Origin: Gonatopus flavifemur
Lineage: Eukaryota > Arthropoda > Insecta > Hymenoptera > Dryinidae
Assembly: GCA_018340375.1 (NCBI GenBank)
Contig: JAFFJZ010000002.1
Coordinates: 27,856,001-27,920,000, forward strand
DNA length: 64,000 nucleotides
Direction of reading: 5' to 3'
Both the position numbers and the translations under genes were made by a program. A model generated the notes under the pieces. It had not been told where the DNA came from. It searched no databases and was given only the letters and a program-made list of their open reading frames with translations. The number at the start of each line of letters is the position of its first letter. Position 1 is the first letter of the stretch. Shown here one piece after another: positions 59,261 to 64,000 of the stretch.

Positions 59261-61720
59261 TGTTGGAATTGGAATACATAGTTTTATCTTATTATAAAGC
59301 TGTCATTTGCTCTGAAAAGGAATGCAAATGAGTATAAAATAGTCGAAGTGGGTGAAGAGCAAAAAATTTATCAATATAATTATTAATTTATGTATTTTAA
59401 TAACTTTCCTCGTTTTTTTTTTGACACATGAAATTTCAACATCAAAAAAATTTTTGCTTATTCATTCGCTCTGATTTACAACATTTCTTTAACTTTTGCT
59501 GTATAGAATCGTGATTTGTGAGAAAATTCCTGCGAATCAACATCATTTATAGTATAATCGAGACGATATATATTTTTACCCTAGCATTGTATTCGCAAGA
59601 ACATTCCTAAAATAATGATTTATAAAATTATTCTCTTCTACTGCCTCTATAACAAAAATAATTGTTGAAAATGCAGTTCACGTAATAAAAATGTTCATTA
59701 ACCTTGATTACCATCGATGCTCCGGGTTGAATGAATACAAGCGAGACGCGCAAAACAGAGACATACTATGATAGTAAAAGGATTACAACTCCTGTAATGC
59801 CGTGATGTATTTCTTGTTGGAAAAATCAAGACTTTCTCCACGACAACACTAAATACCACACAATCCTAAGATATTAATCATGTTCAAAGGATATATAAAA
59901 GATCTGTCAAACGCTGGTTCAATGGGGGAAGAATACAAGCTATTACTTGGCTTTGACCGTGAATGAAAAGGCAAACTAGTGGATCAAGTGATCGCATCCT
60001 GCATTTGCAGGTTGTTTTTATTATTGTTACTGCATCTATCGTCTCGAAGAAGGGGACGAATGGAACGATGATGGCGCCGGGCCGGTAGAGGATCATCATC
60101 AGCCGATATAAAGATCACCGGTATAGCGTGATGCGAGCCTACTTGATCGTGTCTCGTCGTTCATCGTAGGAATGAACATTCGCGTATGTTTGTTTATCAA
60201 TTGATGACAACAAATTGTTGACCCAAGTCGATAAGTGATACATATATATATATATATAAATAAACAAACAAAGTGTGCGTGAATATTAAATCGTTGACAC
60301 AAAATCCAGGATATACCATTGATAATTTGCCACGTTTATATTGTTCACCGACACATATGCAAATGCGGACACCAACCAAGCCGACGAATAAGTGGATATG
60401 ATATCGGAATTACATCGTGAGTACTTTTCATGTTCTCTCGGTGTAGGCGCGCTATTTGAAAAGAATACAAAATCCACGACAATTGAAGAAGAGTGACATA
60501 TCTCAAGGAATAATAACATAATTCTCTACAGAACAAAGTTTTTGTTGAAGCGAATCATTTGTTGCAAGTCATACGTATGCAAATACTTCCTCATTATCAT
60601 TCTTTTAACGCATCTTACCAGTGATTTTAGAACACGATTGTAATATCGATTATTATTCGGATTTGATTCATTCAATTCATCGATCAATAGAACTATTATT
60701 CTTTCCTTTTCATTCAAACCAATGAATAATGATATGTCATTCGCATATGATTTATTCCAACTGTGCCATACGCATACAACAAGATTTTGAATGAATTCTC
60801 AATTTTGCAACAAATCGACATTTGTATTAACACGTTCGAGGTAATATAAGAGATCAATGAACAGAGTCAGCTAAATCTGGAACATTATTTATATCCGACC
60901 TATAGCCCCGGGAAAAATGAGTTTTACCGATGTGTGGGAAGGAAATGCATACCGCGAGGACTATCTGACATTCAAAATCAGCACCAACAGTGCGAAAGTC
61001 TATCACAAAATCTTTCAAATTACATGAATATAATAATACATATGCCGCGCGAGAGAAAGAATTCGCTTCGCGAATGAATGTTCATTTTACATTCACAATT
61101 GTGGAAAGATTGGTGGAGGGTTCCTATGCCTATCACACTTCGAGTGCAATTTTTTATTTGGATTTCTTTCGTAAACTCCGGTTGAATCATGCACTCGGCG
61201 AGTCAATGAATGTTGGATCACTTTTTCAGATACCTGATCCGAATAAATTTTCACGTTCGGTTGAAAGAGAAACGTTCTTTGTGCGAAGATGAGTTGAATT
61301 CAACTATGATATCATTGTGAAACGAAAAATGAATAGTTGATGAAATTGATGCAGAATCCTCCTCAAATCTTCTGATAAATGTGCTTTGACTTTACTTCAA
61401 ATTCCTTGAACATTGAATTTTTATCAGATCTGAGCAATGGATTGACGATTTTTGCATTTTTATGATTCTCGAAAGGAGACGATCGAAGGAACGTGAGTGA
61501 TTCGTAGAACTACAATCAGCTTTTTATTAGCCGATAGATTGAAAATTGAATATAAATGATCAAATGAGAGGAAGAACAAAACAACGTACATGAAAATACT
61601 TTTCAAATTATCATGTACATTTGTGTGTTTTACGTGAAACAAAAGTAAAGAAGAAGTTTGCTTGGATTTAGAAAGAATTTTGATTTATTCTTGGGAACTG
61701 TTATGGACTATAATTTCTGC
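59261..61720. other. Non-genic stretch with a less AT-rich block
   Basis: The block 59700-60170 (ATGATGGCGCCGGGCCGGTA, GATCACCGGTATAGCGTGAT) is richer in G and C and free of repeats, so it is a candidate regulatory region or untranslated first exon. A TA microsatellite lies at about 60241-60258. The 100-codon frame at 60990-61292 has no recognised domain. Confidence 0.4.
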
Positions 61721-61949
61721 TACACTGAAAAAGAAATTTATTCCAGTCAAATAAATATTTATTAGAATTAACAAAATATTCTTTGGAACCAAAATAATTT
61801 ATTCGAATCAAATAAATGATTAAAACCATCTATTTGATTCAAATAAATTATTTTGGTTCCAAAGAATATTTTGTTAATTCTAATAAATATTTCTTTGGTA
61901 CAGGACAAATAAATATTTATTTGACTGAAATAAATTTTTTTTCAATGTA
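61721..61949. repeat. Near-perfect palindromic MITE, AAATAAAT family, copy 2
   Basis: TACACTGAAAAAGAAATTTA at the left and TAAATTTTTTTTCAATGTA at the right, flanked by TA. The arms of about 100 bp are almost exact (GTTCCAAAGAATATTTTG... pairs with ...CAAAATATTCTTTGGAAC, CAAATAAATATTTATT both sides). One arm has a short extra piece (CTTTGGTACAGGA). Confidence 0.9.
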
Positions 61950-62736
61950 ATATTGCGACAATAATTCATATGTAGTGGCTATCGTCGTGATTAAATAATG
62001 TGATAAAAAGTATAAAACACGTCAAAATTTGTGCCTATAGGTTAGCAAAAAGTGTTTATAAATTAATATAAATTTCAATCATTTCAATTGAAAATTACCA
62101 AAAAAATATATATACAAATTTTTTAAAATAGCGATTCATAAATATTTCTAGAAACTGCGTGTTTATTCATTTGTATTCAATATTGTAAAGGGAAGGGCAT
62201 CTCTGTATGCATGAGTTACCGTAGATGGACTAAACTGCGCGACAAACAAAACCAACCGCACCGATTGAAATAAGGATATCATTGATGGAAATGATGATAC
62301 CATCAATCAAAATAACATTCCATTTAATTCTCATCACTACGTTTTATGTTCGTCTTTTTCATATTGAATTGTATCTGTGATTTTTACTGGAATATTCAAT
62401 GAATCTTCCGATTAGTCAATTTTCAAACGAAAATGCTGGTGATTTGACATGAAATATCAATACAGGATGGCGACAAAACAATGTTGCCTAAAATTCTCCA
62501 ATAATTTCAGGATTTCCATGAGTATTTGCACATTTTTCTCAAATATTTTGATATTCCACTTTGCTTGCGAGAATCTATTTGAGCCCTGAAATGGGTCTGA
62601 CAGCAGAACAAGAACTCCACCAAAGTGTTTACCAGAAATGAAAAAAATAAACTTCTATTGACATAATTTAAAATACTTGAACGAATAATGAACTTGAAAC
62701 CGGGAGAGGATGTTTCAATTCCAGGAAATCTTAGTC
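61950..62736. other. Non-genic AT-rich stretch
   Basis: Nothing recognised on either strand. Confidence 0.4.
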
Positions 62737-62920
62737 TACTCTATAAAATCTTTGAAGTGAAATTTCACTCTTTGGCCAGTCAGAAGTGAGCCTGTCGAAT
62801 TTTCGAGTAAAATTTCCACTCTTTTAGAGTGATATTCTAAGGTTTGAGGTTAGAAATTCACAACCACTTCGACGCTAGAGTGAATTTTTCACTCTTTCAC
62901 TCTTTCAGATTTAGAGAGTA
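62737..62920. repeat. TIR MITE, GAGTGAAA family, copy 2
   Basis: TACTCTATAAAATCTTTGAA at the left pairs with TTTCAGATTTAGAGAGTA at the right. The interior repeats AATTTCACTC and GAGTGAA words, as in 28764-29040. Confidence 0.7.
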
Positions 62921-64000
62921 GAACGTTGAAATTTTATGTGAATTTCCGTGGAGTTTTCACGAAACTTTCTTCGAATTTGCATTGATTCACTAAAATCGGG
63001 GGAACCAAGAATCCTTATTCCACTGAATTATGAATGGAATCCTGGAAAAATCTTGTGATTGTTATCCCAGGTTACATTTTTGACATTCCATCGAATGAAC
63101 GAACATCTTGGAAGTCTTGAAGAAATCTGGTGAAAATCCCGGGATGGCCCTTTTAAGAACCTACGGATTTCAAACTGAACTCACCTCCTCATTAACTCTT
63201 ACCGGAAAAAGAGCTCATCAAATGGATCCGAATTATCGTAAACAATTTAATGAACAATATCACATTTGCAAAATTTCCAAAAACTTCATCTAGAAATCCT
63301 GCATGTAAAGAATTAGGAATTGATATTCCAAATGCCTTTTATTAAGCAAAAATCTAGCACAAGTTCCCATCAAACTCCATATACGTGTCGAACATCCTAA
63401 GTTCTGCTTCATCTAAGAAGTTATCTGCTTTGGTTTACAATCTTGAAGACGAAATCCTTGATTTCTCACAAAATTCCATTAAACGAACTAAAAATTCAGC
63501 TATCTCACTAATTGAACATAGCTAAATAACACTCAGATAATCCCTAGTAGAAATTATGATTGGGAATTAGATGGAGTTTCCCAAATCTTAAGTTGGTTTC
63601 TAGCTAGTTTTGTAACGCACTTTCTAGCCTGTGCCCACCCAGAGAATTGCTAGAATGTAGTTCAAATTGTTAATTAGAAATGTGAAATCATGTTTTTTCA
63701 ATAAAATCACACAACAGAATGAGTTGAAAATGTATTTTGAAATGTAATCTCCAGTCAAGAACATTGCTTTTGAATTTATCTCAATAAAATAATCCCGAGT
63801 GACAAATTGAAACGTTTGGGCTCCCTTTTATTCCTTTGAATATCGATGTTACTGTACGATCAGTTGACGCATGAAAAATCTACATAAATCACCTAAATGT
63901 TTGAGCACTGAAGTTAAATTGGCTGAAATGTGTTATCCAGTTGCCCCCCCACAGTTGGGTCACATCTGGTACGTGGATGGTAAATGGAATGCCCAGACAA
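62921..64000. other. Non-genic stretch to the window end
   Basis: Many AGAAATCCTG / GAATTCC-like words but no definable repeat or gene. The 61-codon frame at 63108-63293 is unrecognised. Confidence 0.35.

Noticed and set aside
60990..61292. 100-codon frame with protein-like look
   Set aside because: No recognised domain, no agreement with splice sites, and no neighbour to link it to.

Overview
This is an AT-rich window from an animal nuclear genome, almost certainly an insect. It has spliced eukaryotic genes with GT-AG introns, very long non-coding stretches, microsatellites, and a dense load of short inverted-repeat DNA transposons (MITEs). The two recognisable conserved genes and the insect-type multicopy 554-codon gene fit an arthropod. 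I cannot name the order with confidence; a MITE-rich hymenopteran is only a guess.

Layout. From 0 to 9 kb the window is non-genic and packed with MITEs. At least three copies of one family, two of a second, two with hAT-like termini, and a 990-bp element holding a near-perfect hairpin are visible. At 9.3-11.2 kb a complete four-exon dCMP deaminase gene (DCTD, + strand, 199 codons) is read away from a possible short coding exon on the minus strand, with only 216 bp between the two start codons. At 13.8-14.0 kb lies the last coding exon of an unidentified minus-strand gene. At 17.0-18.5 kb are the last three coding exons of the NatA auxiliary subunit (NAA15, minus strand). Its first two thirds are not recognised in the window, so the 5' exons lie either beyond very long introns or outside it. 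From 18.5 to 51 kb I recognise no gene. The stretch holds long plain AT-rich DNA, possibly NAA15 intron, and many TIR elements, several nested one inside another. At 51.5-53.2 kb an intact intronless gene encodes a zinc-knuckle protein with a plausible DDE-type (RNase H fold) core; it is either a transposase or a gene derived from one. Behind it are two diverged tandem repeat units. At 58.2-59.3 kb a broken non-LTR reverse transcriptase tail sits inside a TIR element with an 11-bp target-site duplication. The rest to 64 kb is non-genic with further MITEs.

How things work together. DCTD (nucleotide metabolism) and NAA15 (co-translational N-terminal acetylation) are housekeeping genes with no functional link to each other. 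The mobile DNA is the main theme. Many unrelated-looking elements share the tips TACACTG(A/T)G..AAAA or (TA)CACGG(A)GAAAAA, as expected if a few transposases mobilise many non-autonomous families. I found no CRISPR array, tRNA, rRNA or prokaryote-type operon, and no clear new multi-gene system.
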